This document shows positions 45,151 through 54,187 of a stretch of 64,000 bases of DNA, piece by piece. A program made the position numbers and the translations under genes. Within the stretch, counting starts at the first letter, position 1. Each line of letters starts with the position of its first letter. Source of the stretch: Streptomonospora alba (GTDB lineage Bacteria > Actinomycetota > Actinomycetes > Streptosporangiales > Streptosporangiaceae). Under the pieces are notes generated by a model. It worked only from the letters and a program-made list of their open reading frames with translations, ran no database searches and had not been told where the DNA came from. The stretch spans positions 46,668 through 110,667 of the forward strand of contig NZ_JROO01000023.1 of assembly GCF_000826685.1 (NCBI RefSeq), in the 5' to 3' direction.

Positions 45151-46614
45151 ATGCCGCTACCGGTCACCGCGCTGATCCCGCGGCTGCGCGAGATCTGCGG
45201 CGACGACGGAGTCATCACCGACCCCAACCGCCGCCGCACCTACGAAAGCGACGGAATCACCTACCACGCCGGCACGCCCGGGGTGGTCGTGCTGCCCACC
45301 AGCACCGAGCAGGTCGCCGCCGTGGTGCGGCTGTGCTCGGAGTCCGGCGTACCGTTCGTGCCGCGCGGCGCCGGCACCGGCCTGTCGGCGGGCGCGCTTC
45401 CCCACAGCCAGGGCGTTCTCATCGTCACCTCCCGGATGCGGCGCATCCTGGAGATCGACATCGCCAACGAGCGCGCCGTCGTCCAGCCCGGCGTGGCCAA
45501 CCTCGAAGTCACCCGCGCCGCCGCCCCGCACGGCTACTACTACGCCCCCGACCCCTCCAGCCAGCAGGTCTGCTCGGTGGGCGGCAACATCGCCGAGAAC
45601 TCCGGCGGCGCCCACTGCCTCAAGTACGGGTTCACCGTCAACCACGTCACGGGCCTGGAGGTCGTCACCCCGCAGGGCGAGACCGTGCGCCTGGGCGGCA
45701 AGTCCGCCGACGCGCCCGGCTACGACCTGCTCGGCGCCTTCGTCGGCTCCGAGGGCACGCTGGGCATCGCCACCGAGATCACCGTGCGGCTGCTGCGCGC
45801 ACCCCAGAAGGTCCGCACCCTGCTGGCCGCATTCGAGTCCATGGACGCCGGCGGCGCCGCCGTCTCCGCCATCATCTCCGCCGGCGTGCTGCCCGCCGCC
45901 GTGGAGATGATGGACGCACTGTCCATCGAAGCCGCCGAGGCCGCGGTGGCCTGCGACTATCCGCCCGGCGCCGGCGCGGTGCTCATCGTGGAACTCGACG
46001 GCCCCGCCGCCGATGTCGACGCCCAGTTCGACCACGCCACGCAGCTGTGCCGCGACGCCGGCGCCTTCGAGATCCGCACCGCCGCCGACGCCGACGAACG
46101 CGCCCGCATCTGGAAGGGCCGCAAGTCCGCCTTCGCCGCGGTGGGCCGCATCAGCCCCGCCTACATCGTCCAGGACGGTGTCGTGCCGCGCACCGCCCTG
46201 CCCGAGGTGCTGCGCCGCATCGCCGAACTTTCAGCCGAGTCGGGCATCCGCGTCGCCAACGTCTTCCACGCCGGCGACGGCAACCTGCACCCGCTGGTGC
46301 TGTTCGACGACTCCGCGCCCGAAGCCTCGGAAAAGGCCGCCGAGGTCTCCGGAAAGATCCTGGACCTGTGCATCGAGCACGGGGGCTCCATCACCGGCGA
46401 ACACGGGGTCGGCGTCGACAAGGCCTGCCAGATGCCGGAGATGTTCTCCCCCGCCGACCTGGAGACCATGGACCTGTTCCGCTCGGCCTTCGACCCCGGC
46501 GGAATCGCCAACCCCGAAAAGCTGCTGCCCACGCCGCGCCTGTGCGGCGAGCGACCCGGTGTGCGCAAGGATGTGCACCCCCTGGTCGCCGAGGGCACGG
46601 CGGAGCAGTTCTGA
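45151..46614 (+). CDS. glcD: Glycolate oxidase subunit GlcD (FAD-linked)
   Basis: FAD-binding subunit oxidising glycolate or D-lactate-type 2-hydroxyacids to the 2-oxoacid (glyoxylate from glycolate). 487 residues. The PCMH-type FAD domain has GVVVLPTSTEQVAAVVRLC, VPFVPRGAGTGLSAGAL, CSVGGNIAENSGGAHCLKYG, GYDLLGAFVGSEGTLGI. The FAD-oxidase C-terminal domain has NVFHAGDGNLHPLVLFD and TGEHGVGVDK. ATG 45151 has GGAGGG upstream. It precedes the companion subunits E and F. Confidence 0.92.
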   Translation: MPLPVTALIPRLREICGDDGVITDPNRRRTYESDGITYHAGTPGVVVLPTSTEQVAAVVRLCSESGVPFVPRGAGTGLSAGALPHSQGVLIVTSRMRRILEIDIANERAVVQPGVANLEVTRAAAPHGYYYAPDPSSQQVCSVGGNIAENSGGAHCLKYGFTVNHVTGLEVVTPQGETVRLGGKSADAPGYDLLGAFVGSEGTLGIATEITVRLLRAPQKVRTLLAAFESMDAGGAAVSAIISAGVLPAAVEMMDALSIEAAEAAVACDYPPGAGAVLIVELDGPAADVDAQFDHATQLCRDAGAFEIRTAADADERARIWKGRKSAFAAVGRISPAYIVQDGVVPRTALPEVLRRIAELSAESGIRVANVFHAGDGNLHPLVLFDDSAPEASEKAAEVSGKILDLCIEHGGSITGEHGVGVDKACQMPEMFSPADLETMDLFRSAFDPGGIANPEKLLPTPRLCGERPGVRKDVHPLVAEGTAEQF

Positions 46615-46735
46615 TGCGCACCCACACGCGGTCCGGGCGCCAGGCCGCCGGGGCCGCGGCGGCAGGCGGCACCCGCGCGCGACGGGCGCCCCGGCGCCGG
46701 TGCGGTGCGGCGGCCCACGACGCGGGAGCACACCG

Positions 46736-47986
46736 GTGACACAGGACGAGACGACAACGACCCCTCCGGCCGAAGCCCTCAGCGCGGGCGGCGCGGTGGT
46801 ACGCGAGGCCACCCCCGCCGACGCCGTCGGCGGGCGCGTCCCCCGCTACGTCGCCCGCCCGCCCGACACCGCCGCGGCTGCGGAACTGCTGGCCACCGCC
46901 CACCGCCTGGGCCTGGCCACCGTCATGCGCGGCAACGGCACCGCCTCCGACTGGGGTGCCCCGCCCAGCCGGGTCGACCTGGTGCTGGAGACCACCGCGC
47001 TGCGAAGCGTCGAGCACGCCGCCGGCGACCTCGTCGTCCAGGTCGGCGCCGGGACCCCGCTGGCCGACCTGCAGACTCGGCTGGCCGCGGCCGGGCAGCG
47101 GCTGACCCTGGACCCGCTCGTGGCCGGCGGCACGGTCGGCGGCGCCGTCGCCACCGGCCTGTCGGGACCCCGCCGCCTGCTGCACGGTCCGCTGCGCGAC
47201 CTGATCATCGGCATGACCACCGTGCGCGCCGACGGCGTCACCGCCTCCTCCGGCGGCCGCGTCGTCAAGAACGTCGCGGGTTACGACCTGGGCAAGCTGC
47301 ACACCGGCGCCCTGGGCACGCTGGGGCTGACCACCTCGGTCACCTTCCGGCTGCACCCCCTGCCCGAGGCGCTGCGCATTGTCAGCGCCGAAGCGCCCGA
47401 CGCCGAGACGGCGCAGCGGTGGACCCACGCCGTCCTGGGCTCGGGGGCCGTACCCGCCGCCGTGGAGCTCGACTCGCACCAGGCCGGCCCGCTGACACTG
47501 AGCGTGCTGCTGGAAGGCGCCGAAGGCGGCATCGGCGCCCGTGCCCAGGCCGTGGCCGAACTCATGGACGGCGCGGCCGTCGCCGAGGGGCCGCCCGCCC
47601 GGTGGAGCACGCTGCCCGGGAACCCCGACGACACGTTGCTCAAGATCTCGACGCCGCTCGGGCAGGTCGCCCGGGCCGCGCACCTCGTGCACGAGGCCGC
47701 CCGGCAGCAGAACACCACCGCCGCCGTCAGCGGCTCGGCGGGCGCGGGCGTGCTCTTCGCCGCGCTGCCGACCGCGGCCGGAGCCGCAGCCGTCGACGCC
47801 GTGGCCCGCGGCCTGCGCACGGCCCTGGACGGCGGCGTCACCGTCGCCCGTACCGCGCCCGCTCTCGCCGACGCCGAGCTGGACCGCTGGGGCGACGTGC
47901 CCGGACTGGAACTGATGCGCGCCGTCAAGCAGCGGTTCGACCCCGACCGCCTGCTGGCCCCCGGCCGCTTCGCCGGCGGGATCTGA
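46736..47986 (+). CDS. glcE: Glycolate oxidase subunit GlcE (FAD-binding)
   Basis: 416-residue second FAD-type subunit. PCMH domain: VMRGNGTASDWGAPPSRVDLVLETTAL, VVQVGAGTPLADLQTRLAAAGQRLTLDP, GGTVGGAVATGLSGPRRLLHGPLRDLIIGMTTV, VVKNVAGYDLGKLHTGALGTLG, the hallmark of GlcE. GTG 46736 has GGGAG 7 bases upstream. The 121-base gap after glcD has no recognisable gene. GlcE sits between the catalytic GlcD and the iron-sulfur GlcF in a membrane-associated complex. Confidence 0.92.
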   Translation: MTQDETTTTPPAEALSAGGAVVREATPADAVGGRVPRYVARPPDTAAAAELLATAHRLGLATVMRGNGTASDWGAPPSRVDLVLETTALRSVEHAAGDLVVQVGAGTPLADLQTRLAAAGQRLTLDPLVAGGTVGGAVATGLSGPRRLLHGPLRDLIIGMTTVRADGVTASSGGRVVKNVAGYDLGKLHTGALGTLGLTTSVTFRLHPLPEALRIVSAEAPDAETAQRWTHAVLGSGAVPAAVELDSHQAGPLTLSVLLEGAEGGIGARAQAVAELMDGAAVAEGPPARWSTLPGNPDDTLLKISTPLGQVARAAHLVHEAARQQNTTAAVSGSAGAGVLFAALPTAAGAAAVDAVARGLRTALDGGVTVARTAPALADAELDRWGDVPGLELMRAVKQRFDPDRLLAPGRFAGGI

Positions 47987-48029
47987 GGCATTGACCCGGC
48001 CACACCGCGCGGAAGGATAGGACGACGCC

Positions 48030-49358
48030 GTGACCGACAGCGAGACCGCCCCCGGCGCCCACGAAGGCGCCCGCTCCTTCGACGACCTGCTCGGCGACTG
48101 TGTGCACTGCGGATTCTGCCTGCCCACATGCCCCACCTACGTGCTGTGGGGCGAGGAGATGGACTCCCCGCGCGGGCGCATCCACCTGATGGGCCAGATG
48201 CGCGAGGACGACGTGCTCAGCGAGGCCGCCGTCAGCGCCTTCGACAACTGCCTGGGCTGCCTGGCCTGCGTCAGCTCCTGCCCCTCGGGGGTGGCCTACG
48301 ACGCGCTGATCGAGTCCACCCGATCCACCGTCGAACAGGAGCACCGCCGCTCCCCCGCCGAGCGGCTGCTGCGGACTGCGATCTTCTCGCTGTTCCCCCA
48401 CCGCAAGCGGCTGGAGCTGATGCGCGGCCCGCTGAAGGCCTACCAGGCCAGCGGGCTCGACCGGCTGGTCCGCCGCTCGGGGGTGCTGGAGCGGATCTCG
48501 CCCTCCCTGGCGACCATGGAGCGCGTCGCACCGCCGCTGAGCGGCCCCGTTCCGCAACTGCCCGAGGTCGTCCCGGCGCGCGGGCGGCGCCGAGCCGTGG
48601 TGGGCATGCTCACCGGGTGCGTCCAGGGCGCCTTCTTCCCGCAGGTCAACACCGCCACAGCACGCGTGCTGGCCAGCGAGGGCTGCGACGTGGTGATCCC
48701 CCGCGACCAGGGATGCTGCGGAGCGCTCTCCTCCCACGCCGGACGCTCCGCGGAGGCCGCCGACTTCGCCCGCGCCACCGTGTCCGTATTCGCCGACGCC
48801 GGAGTGGACGCCGTCGTGGTCAACTCGGCCGGGTGCGGCGGCACCATGAAGCACTACGGGCGGCTGCTGGAGGACGCCGGCGCCGGCGCCGAGGAGATCC
48901 GCCGCGCCGAGGAGCTGTCGCGGCGCGTGGTGGACCTGTCGGAGTACCTGGTCCGGTTGGGCCCGCAGGCGCCACGCCACCCGCTGCCGCTGAGCGCGGC
49001 CTACCACGACGCCTGCCACCTCTCGCACGGCCAAGGCGTCACCTCCCAGCCGCGCGAGCTGCTGCGTGCGATCCCGGAACTGGAGGTCGCCGACCTGCCC
49101 AACCCGGAGATCTGCTGCGGATCGGCAGGCGTCTACAACCTGCTGCGCCCCGAACCGGCCGCCGAGCTGGGCGACCGCAAGAGCGAGGACGTGCGCTCCA
49201 CCGGCGCCGAACTGCTGGTGGCGGGCAATCCCGGCTGCACGCTGCAGATCGCCTCGGCCATGGAACGCTCCGGCACACCGATCTCCGTGGCCCACACCGC
49301 CCAGATCCTCGACGCCTCCATCCGCGGCCTGGACCCCGCCACGCTGCTCTCCCGCTGA
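48030..49358 (+). CDS. glcF: Glycolate oxidase iron-sulfur subunit GlcF
   Basis: 442 residues. Two ferredoxin-type clusters near the N terminus: CVHCGFCLPTCPTYVLWGEE (about 28) and CLGCLACVSSCPSGVAYD (about 75). Two CCG domains follow, with DQGCCGALSSHAG and NPEICCGSAGVYNLL, which bind a further cofactor or cluster. It passes electrons from GlcDE to the respiratory chain. GTG 48030 follows the glcE stop by 43 bases. Confidence 0.93.
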   Translation: MTDSETAPGAHEGARSFDDLLGDCVHCGFCLPTCPTYVLWGEEMDSPRGRIHLMGQMREDDVLSEAAVSAFDNCLGCLACVSSCPSGVAYDALIESTRSTVEQEHRRSPAERLLRTAIFSLFPHRKRLELMRGPLKAYQASGLDRLVRRSGVLERISPSLATMERVAPPLSGPVPQLPEVVPARGRRRAVVGMLTGCVQGAFFPQVNTATARVLASEGCDVVIPRDQGCCGALSSHAGRSAEAADFARATVSVFADAGVDAVVVNSAGCGGTMKHYGRLLEDAGAGAEEIRRAEELSRRVVDLSEYLVRLGPQAPRHPLPLSAAYHDACHLSHGQGVTSQPRELLRAIPELEVADLPNPEICCGSAGVYNLLRPEPAAELGDRKSEDVRSTGAELLVAGNPGCTLQIASAMERSGTPISVAHTAQILDASIRGLDPATLLSR

Positions 49359-49700
49359 ACAGGGGCGGCCGACGCTCCGGGCCCAGCTTTCGGTCCGTCC
49401 CGAGGTCACGGGCACGCGCGCCCGCCCGGCGCTTCAGCGCGGTTCCTCAGCGCACTGCCCGAGCGGTTCGCGCAGGTCATCGCCGAAGCCGTGGGCCGAC
49501 AGCCGCCCGCTCGCCTGTGTAGCGCCACGTGCGTGCTCCGTCACCTCGTCCTCCACGTACTGGACACCCGCGGCATCAGCACGTCGGAGGACGACCGCGC
49601 CGACATCACCGCCTGCACTCGCCCCACCACACTCGTTGCCTGGCTCCAGCGCGCAGTCACCGCCGGCTCCGCCGATACCGCCGACCGACTCATCACCTGA
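49359..49700 (+). pseudogene. Decayed C-terminal remnant, possibly Rpn/PD-(D/E)XK transposase-like
   Basis: The frame is open from just after the glcF stop to 49700 but has no ATG, and only a GTG at 49491. The last ~80 residues (ERFAQVIAEAVGR, LRHLVLHVLDTRGISTSEDDRADI, TACTRPTTLVAWLQRAVTAGSADTADRLI) follow the pattern of C termini of Rpn-like transposase/nuclease proteins common in actinobacteria (VLxxRGxxxSxxxRxxIxxCxxxxxLxxWxxRA). The nuclease domain is absent. I infer a truncated relic; a real short protein from GTG 49491 (69 residues) cannot be excluded. Confidence 0.5.
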
Positions 49701-49727
49701 GAACCCGATATCGCAGACCGGGTGCGG

Positions 49728-50552
49728 CTACGCGCCCAGGTCCATCAGGATCTCGCCCTCGGCGACGATGACGGCGGGGCCGCGCAGGCGGGCGCCGTCT
49801 GCGTCGAGGACGACGGTGCACTCGCCGCCGGGGACGCGCACCCGCCAGGTGGCGTCCTGGCCGGGCGCGGTCGCCGCGGCCGCCACCGCCACGATGCCCG
49901 TGCCGCAGGAGCGGGTCTCGCCCGATCCGCGCTCGTTGACGCGCATCTCCAGCGTCCCGGGGGCGGCCTCGGTGAACACCTCGACGTTGGCGCCGTCGGG
50001 GAACTCCGCGGCGTCCAGCTGCGGCCGCCCGCTCAGGTCCACCTCGGCAGGGCTGCCCTCTATACGGCAGGCCAGGTGCGGGTTGCCCACGTGCACGCGG
50101 GCGCCCGTCACGGTTCCGCCGGCCAGTACCGCGCGTGCCTCGCCGCCCACCTCGGGGCGGCCCATGTCCACGGTGACCTCGCCTTCGTCCTCCAGCACGA
50201 CACGGCGCGCCCCGGCCCGCGTGCCCACCGCCAGATCCTTGCCCGAGACCAGGCCCCGGTCGGCCAGGTAGCGGGCGAACACCCGCACCCCGTTGCCGCA
50301 CATCTCCGCCAGACTGCCGTCGGCGTTGCGGTAGTCCATGAACCACTCGCACTCCGCGGCCGAGGCCGCCGGGCCGGTCAGCGCCTCGCCCAGGGCGGCG
50401 GTGCGCACGACGCGCAGCACCCCGTCGGCGCCGATACCGGCGCGGCGGTCGCACAGCGCAGCCACCGCGGCAGGGCGCAGGTCCAGCGCCCCGTCGGGGT
50501 CGGGGATGATCACGAAGTCGTTCTCGGTGCCGTGCCCCTTGGCGAATCGCAT
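49728..50552 (-). CDS. dapF: Diaminopimelate epimerase
   Basis: Converts LL- to meso-diaminopimelate for lysine and peptidoglycan. 274 residues. The two catalytic cysteines sit in SLAEMCGNGVRVFARYL (about residue 88) and GSGETRSCGTGIVAVA (about 220). The N-terminal KGHGTENDFVIIPD is the family start. ATG 50552 is chosen; ATG 50561 (MRSMRF) is close by, and the frame to 50720 is not needed. Divergent from miaA, a common actinobacterial arrangement. Confidence 0.95.
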   Translation of the reverse strand: MRFAKGHGTENDFVIIPDPDGALDLRPAAVAALCDRRAGIGADGVLRVVRTAALGEALTGPAASAAECEWFMDYRNADGSLAEMCGNGVRVFARYLADRGLVSGKDLAVGTRAGARRVVLEDEGEVTVDMGRPEVGGEARAVLAGGTVTGARVHVGNPHLACRIEGSPAEVDLSGRPQLDAAEFPDGANVEVFTEAAPGTLEMRVNERGSGETRSCGTGIVAVAAAATAPGQDATWRVRVPGGECTVVLDADGARLRGPAVIVAEGEILMDLGA

Positions 50553-50725
50553 GGACCTCATCCTAAGGCGGTGGCGCACCCGCCCGGTGCCGCTGAGCTG
50601 CCGCGCCCTCCCGGTCATCCGGCACCGGGCGGGGACCGCGCGGCCCGCCACCGCTGCCACACTGGAACCGGGAGGCGCCGGCGCGGCCGGCGGCGCAGCG
50701 GACGGAACACGAGGAGGCACACGCG

Positions 50726-51688
50726 GTGGAAGGGCGGCAACACGGTGCCCGCAACCCGGTGATCGCCGTGGTCGGGGCCACCGCCGCCGGAAAGTCCGAC
50801 CTCGCCGTGGAGCTGGCGCTGCGCCTGGGGGCGGCCTCCGGCGGCGCCGAGATCATCAACGCCGACTCCATGCAGCTCTACCGCGGCATGGACATCGGCA
50901 CCGCCAAACTCGACCCGGGCGAGCGCCGCGGAGTGCCCCACCACCTGCTCGACATCTGGGACGTCACCCGCACGGCCAACGTCGCCGAATACCAGGAGCT
51001 GGCGCGCACCCGCATCGACGGACTGCGGCGCCGCGGTGCGGCGCCCGTCCTGGTGGGCGGATCCGGACTGTACGTGCGCGCGGCACTGGACGAGCTGGAC
51101 TTCCCCGGCACCGACCCGGCCATCCGCGCCCGCCTGGAGGCCGAGCTGGACGACCGCGGCCCCGCGCCCCTGCACGCGCGGCTGGCCGAGCGCGATCCCC
51201 GCGCGGCGGAGGCCATCCTGCCCGGCAACGGCCGACGCATCGTGCGTGCGCTGGAGGTCATCGAACTGACCGGGCGGCCCTTCACCGCCACGCTGCCCGA
51301 ACACACCTCGCGCTACCCCTGCGTGCAGATCGGCGTGCGCGTTCCGCGCCCCGAGCTCGACGCCCGCATCGAAGTGCGCGTGGAGCGGATGTGGCGCGCC
51401 GGACTGGTCGAGGAGGTGCGCGCCCTGCGCGAGCGCGGGCTCGCCGACGGCCGCACCGCCTCGCGGGCGCTGGGCTACGCCCAGGTGCTGCGCTACCTCG
51501 AGGGCGAGTGGGACGAGGAGCAGGCGCGCGCGGAGACCGTGCGCGCCACCCGCCGCTTCGCCCGTCGCCAGGAGTCCTGGTTCCGCCGCGACCCGCGGGT
51601 GCACTGGCTCGACCACGACGACCCCGAGCTCGTCGAACACGCGCTGGAGCTGATCCGCGCCGCCGAGGCCGCCCCGCGCACCGGCTGA
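50726..51688 (+). CDS. miaA: tRNA dimethylallyltransferase
   Basis: Transfers dimethylallyl to A37 of tRNAs reading UNN codons; MiaB, also in this window, then methylthiolates it. 320 residues. P-loop VVGATAAGKSDLAVELALRLG near residue 14, IINADSMQLYRGMDIGTAK near 45, VGGSGLYVRAALDELDFPG near 110 and the C-terminal RFARRQESWFRRDPRVHWLD. GTG 50726 has AGGAGG 9 bases upstream. Confidence 0.95.
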   Translation: MEGRQHGARNPVIAVVGATAAGKSDLAVELALRLGAASGGAEIINADSMQLYRGMDIGTAKLDPGERRGVPHHLLDIWDVTRTANVAEYQELARTRIDGLRRRGAAPVLVGGSGLYVRAALDELDFPGTDPAIRARLEAELDDRGPAPLHARLAERDPRAAEAILPGNGRRIVRALEVIELTGRPFTATLPEHTSRYPCVQIGVRVPRPELDARIEVRVERMWRAGLVEEVRALRERGLADGRTASRALGYAQVLRYLEGEWDEEQARAETVRATRRFARRQESWFRRDPRVHWLDHDDPELVEHALELIRAAEAAPRTG

Positions 51689-51781
51689 TCCGCCCGCCCG
51701 GCGCCGACCGGATCACACGTCCGCCGCTGCCCGCCCGAAACCGCCCGAATGCGGGTTTGCGAACACGGGTACGACCCCGCC

Positions 51782-52531
51782 ATGACGACTGCGGTGGAGT
51801 ACCCGGCGGGGGCGCCCTGCTGGATGGAGCTCTCCGTGCCCGATCTGGGCCGCGCCACGGCGTTCTACGCCGGGCTGTTCGGGTGGGCCTTCGACGACCG
51901 GCCCTACACCACGGCGCGGCTGGGCGGCCTCCGGGTCGCCGGCATCAGCCAGCGCTGGGGCACCGACGCCGACCCCGCCGCGTGGACGGTCTTCGTGGCC
52001 ACGCACGACCTCGACTCGGCACTGAGCACCGTCGCGGAGGCCGGCGGGCGCCGCTGCGGTCCCCGCCAGGACATCGGCGACCTCGGCGCCATGGCTCTGG
52101 CCCGCGACCCCACCGGCGCGGAGTTCGGCCTGTGGGAGGCGGGCACGCTGCCCGGTTGCGAGGCCTCCGGGCCCGGAACACCGGTCTGGAACGAGATCGC
52201 CAGCTCCGACGTCCAGGCCACCGGCGCGTTCTTCACGCGGGTCTTCGGCTGCGAGCCCGAACGGGTGGCAGGCTTCGACTTCGTCACCCTCTACAGCGGC
52301 GGAACGCCCGTGCTGGGGGTCTACGGCGGCGACGACCGCCCCCGCCTGGGCCACGCCGCCTGGCACACCTACTTCTCGGTGCGCAGCGCCGACGCCGCGG
52401 CCGAGTACACCGCGAGCGCGGGCGGCAGCGTGGTGCGCCCGGCCTCGCACTCCCCCTACGGACGCTGGTGCCTGCTCGCCGACCCCTTCGGCGCGCGGCT
52501 GGCCGCCGTGGAGCCTGCCGAGGCCGCCTGA
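51782..52531 (+). CDS. Two-domain VOC (glyoxalase/bleomycin-resistance-like) protein
   Basis: 249 residues with two tandem VOC modules: CWMELSVPDLGRATAFYAGLFGWAFDD (first) and VWNEIASSDVQATGAFFTRVFGCEPERV (second), each with the beta-alpha-beta-beta-beta pattern. This fused layout is common in Streptomyces proteins annotated as glyoxalase or hydroxylase. The metal-ligand set is not obvious. ATG 51782 is preferred over 51749 as the conserved sequence starts there. Function unknown; its place after miaA may be coincidental. Confidence 0.83.
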   Translation: MTTAVEYPAGAPCWMELSVPDLGRATAFYAGLFGWAFDDRPYTTARLGGLRVAGISQRWGTDADPAAWTVFVATHDLDSALSTVAEAGGRRCGPRQDIGDLGAMALARDPTGAEFGLWEAGTLPGCEASGPGTPVWNEIASSDVQATGAFFTRVFGCEPERVAGFDFVTLYSGGTPVLGVYGGDDRPRLGHAAWHTYFSVRSADAAAEYTASAGGSVVRPASHSPYGRWCLLADPFGARLAAVEPAEAA

Positions 52532-52562
52532 CCGCGGCCGGCCCGGCACGGCGAGGCCGGGC

Positions 52563-53243
52563 TCAGCGCCACAGCGCCGCGAAATAACCCACGCCGTAGG
52601 GCGCCTCGTGCGCCAGCAGGTCACCGCACAGCCCCGCCCCCTTGGCCGCGCCCGCCAGTACCTGCCACGCCGCCCGGCCCCCGCACATGAGCTCCTCCGC
52701 CAGGGCGGGTTCCACCCGCTCCAGCGCCGCCGTGTCCGCCCCGGCCAGCGCTCGGGCGACCGCGGCGTCGAATTCGGGGGCGCGCTCGTCGGCGGTGCCC
52801 GGCGCGTACTCGCCGTTGCGGGCGCTGCCGTCGCCCATGACCAGCAGCGCCACCCGGTCGGCGGCCGCGGCGAGGTCGGCGCCGCGCTCAGCGCACTCCC
52901 GCGGCGCGGCCGCGGCCGCCACCTCCACGTACCGGTCCGGGCGCAGGCCGACCCGCTCGCACAGCCACCGCCCCACCGTCAGCGGCAGCGGGAGAACCGG
53001 AGGGCCCTCCCCCACTCGAAGGGGCACACCGTAGGCCTCCAGGCCGCCGGCGGCGTCGGGCCCGTGCACCCGGTCGGCGCCTCCGCACCCCACGACCGCG
53101 ACGGTGTCGGCACCGGACGCCGCCAGCCCGTCCACGGCCCTCTCGCAGGCCGCCCGCAGGCCGGCGAGCTCGCCGGCGGCGCCCTGAGCGACCTGCGGAA
53201 CGAGCAGTGGCGAAGGAGGGCACACGGCCGCGGCGATCAGCAC
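52563..53243 (-). CDS. Class III extradiol dioxygenase-like protein
   Basis: 226 residues resembling the class III extradiol dioxygenase B-subunit family, conserved between miaB and miaA/dapF in actinobacteria. The start MLIAAAVCPPSPLLVPQVAQGAAGELAGLRAACERAVDGLAASGADTVAVVGC is typical. VALLVMGDGSARNGEYAPGTADERAPEFDAAVARAL follows near residue 135. The usual active-site histidines of functional dioxygenases are not evident (only three His in all), so an enzyme activity is doubtful. Function unknown. Confidence 0.75.
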   Translation of the reverse strand: MLIAAAVCPPSPLLVPQVAQGAAGELAGLRAACERAVDGLAASGADTVAVVGCGGADRVHGPDAAGGLEAYGVPLRVGEGPPVLPLPLTVGRWLCERVGLRPDRYVEVAAAAAPRECAERGADLAAAADRVALLVMGDGSARNGEYAPGTADERAPEFDAAVARALAGADTAALERVEPALAEELMCGGRAAWQVLAGAAKGAGLCGDLLAHEAPYGVGYFAALWR

Positions 53244-53340
53244 ACGCGCGAGGCTACCGGCCGCCGGGCCCGGGTCTTTGCGGATTCCTTGCGGCGGGCG
53301 TCCTTGTGCGCCGCAGCTGCGGTGCCTACGGTAAGAGCAT

Positions 53341-53377
53341 GACCGTGTGACCGGATTTCAATTGTGGTCACACGGTC
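53341..53377. promoter_or_regulatory. 12-bp perfect inverted repeat, probable TetR operator
   Basis: GACCGTGTGACC (53341-53352) and GGTCACACGGTC (53366-53377) are perfectly complementary around a 13-base AT-rich spacer. It lies 36 bases upstream of the TetR start and about 100 bases from the divergent extradiol-like gene. Most likely the autoregulatory operator of the TetR protein, controlling the TetR-P450 transcript. Confidence 0.7.
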
Positions 53378-53413
53378 AGGCCCAGGCGTACACGAGATCA
53401 GGAGCAGGACGAC

Positions 53414-54166
53414 GTGCCCCAGCCCGACCGGACCGCGACCGGCCCGCAGGCCACCGACGCCGAACGCGACGCGCGCGCCGAGCGCATCCTCGACGCCGCG
53501 GCCGAACTACTCGTCTCCTGGGGGTACCGCCGTGTCACCGTCGAGGACGTCGCCAAGCGCGCCGACGTCGGCAAAGGCACCGTCTACCTGCACTTCCACA
53601 CCAAGGAACTGCTGTTCCTGACGGTGCTGATGCGCGCCCAGGCGGCCATGCTGGAACGGCTCATCCACGCCTTCCGCGCCGATCCCCAGCAGATCCGGCC
53701 CAGCGCGCTCGCGCGCACCAACTACCTCATGGTCGCCGAGGACCCCATCGCCCGCGCCATGCTCCTCGGCGACAGCGAAACCCTCGGATCGCTGATCACC
53801 AGCGGCGTCCGGGAACTCGGCGAGTTCATGCAGGTCCGGATCGCCGTGATGACCGAGTACTTCCGCACGCTGCACGAACACGGCCTCCTGCAGCCCGACA
53901 CGCCGCCGGACCTGCAGATGCAGGCCTACTTCCGCGTGTTCTTCGGCTACATCGCCTCCGAACCCGCCACCGAGGCCGTGCGCAGGGTCACCGGAGACCA
54001 CACCGGGACCGACGCCGAAATGATCGCCCACATCGTCCGCGCCTCCCTGGAGGCCCCCGGAGACGACCCCGCTCCCGCCCGCGCTGCCGCACCCGCCGTC
54101 GTCGACCAGTTCGAACGCCTGCTCACCCGTGTACGGGAAGAGATCGCCAAGCAGAAGCGGACCTGA
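53414..54166 (+). CDS. TetR/AcrR-family regulator
   Basis: 250 residues. N-terminal TetR helix-turn-helix at about 20-65: RAERILDAAAELLVSWGYRRVTVEDVAKRADVGKGTVYLHFHTKELLFLTVL. The C-terminal ligand domain is longer than average. GTG 53414 has AGGAG upstream. It is followed after 21 bases by a P450 gene and preceded by a 12-bp inverted repeat, so it probably controls its own expression and the P450 in response to a P450 substrate or related compound. Ligand unknown. Confidence 0.88.
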   Translation: MPQPDRTATGPQATDAERDARAERILDAAAELLVSWGYRRVTVEDVAKRADVGKGTVYLHFHTKELLFLTVLMRAQAAMLERLIHAFRADPQQIRPSALARTNYLMVAEDPIARAMLLGDSETLGSLITSGVRELGEFMQVRIAVMTEYFRTLHEHGLLQPDTPPDLQMQAYFRVFFGYIASEPATEAVRRVTGDHTGTDAEMIAHIVRASLEAPGDDPAPARAAAPAVVDQFERLLTRVREEIAKQKRT

Positions 54167-54187
54167 CACCCCGAGGAGGGCCCAGCC

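Noticed and set aside
46615..46735. Possible small gene between glcD and glcE
   Set aside because: No start with a ribosome site and the translation is Arg/Ala/Gly low complexity.
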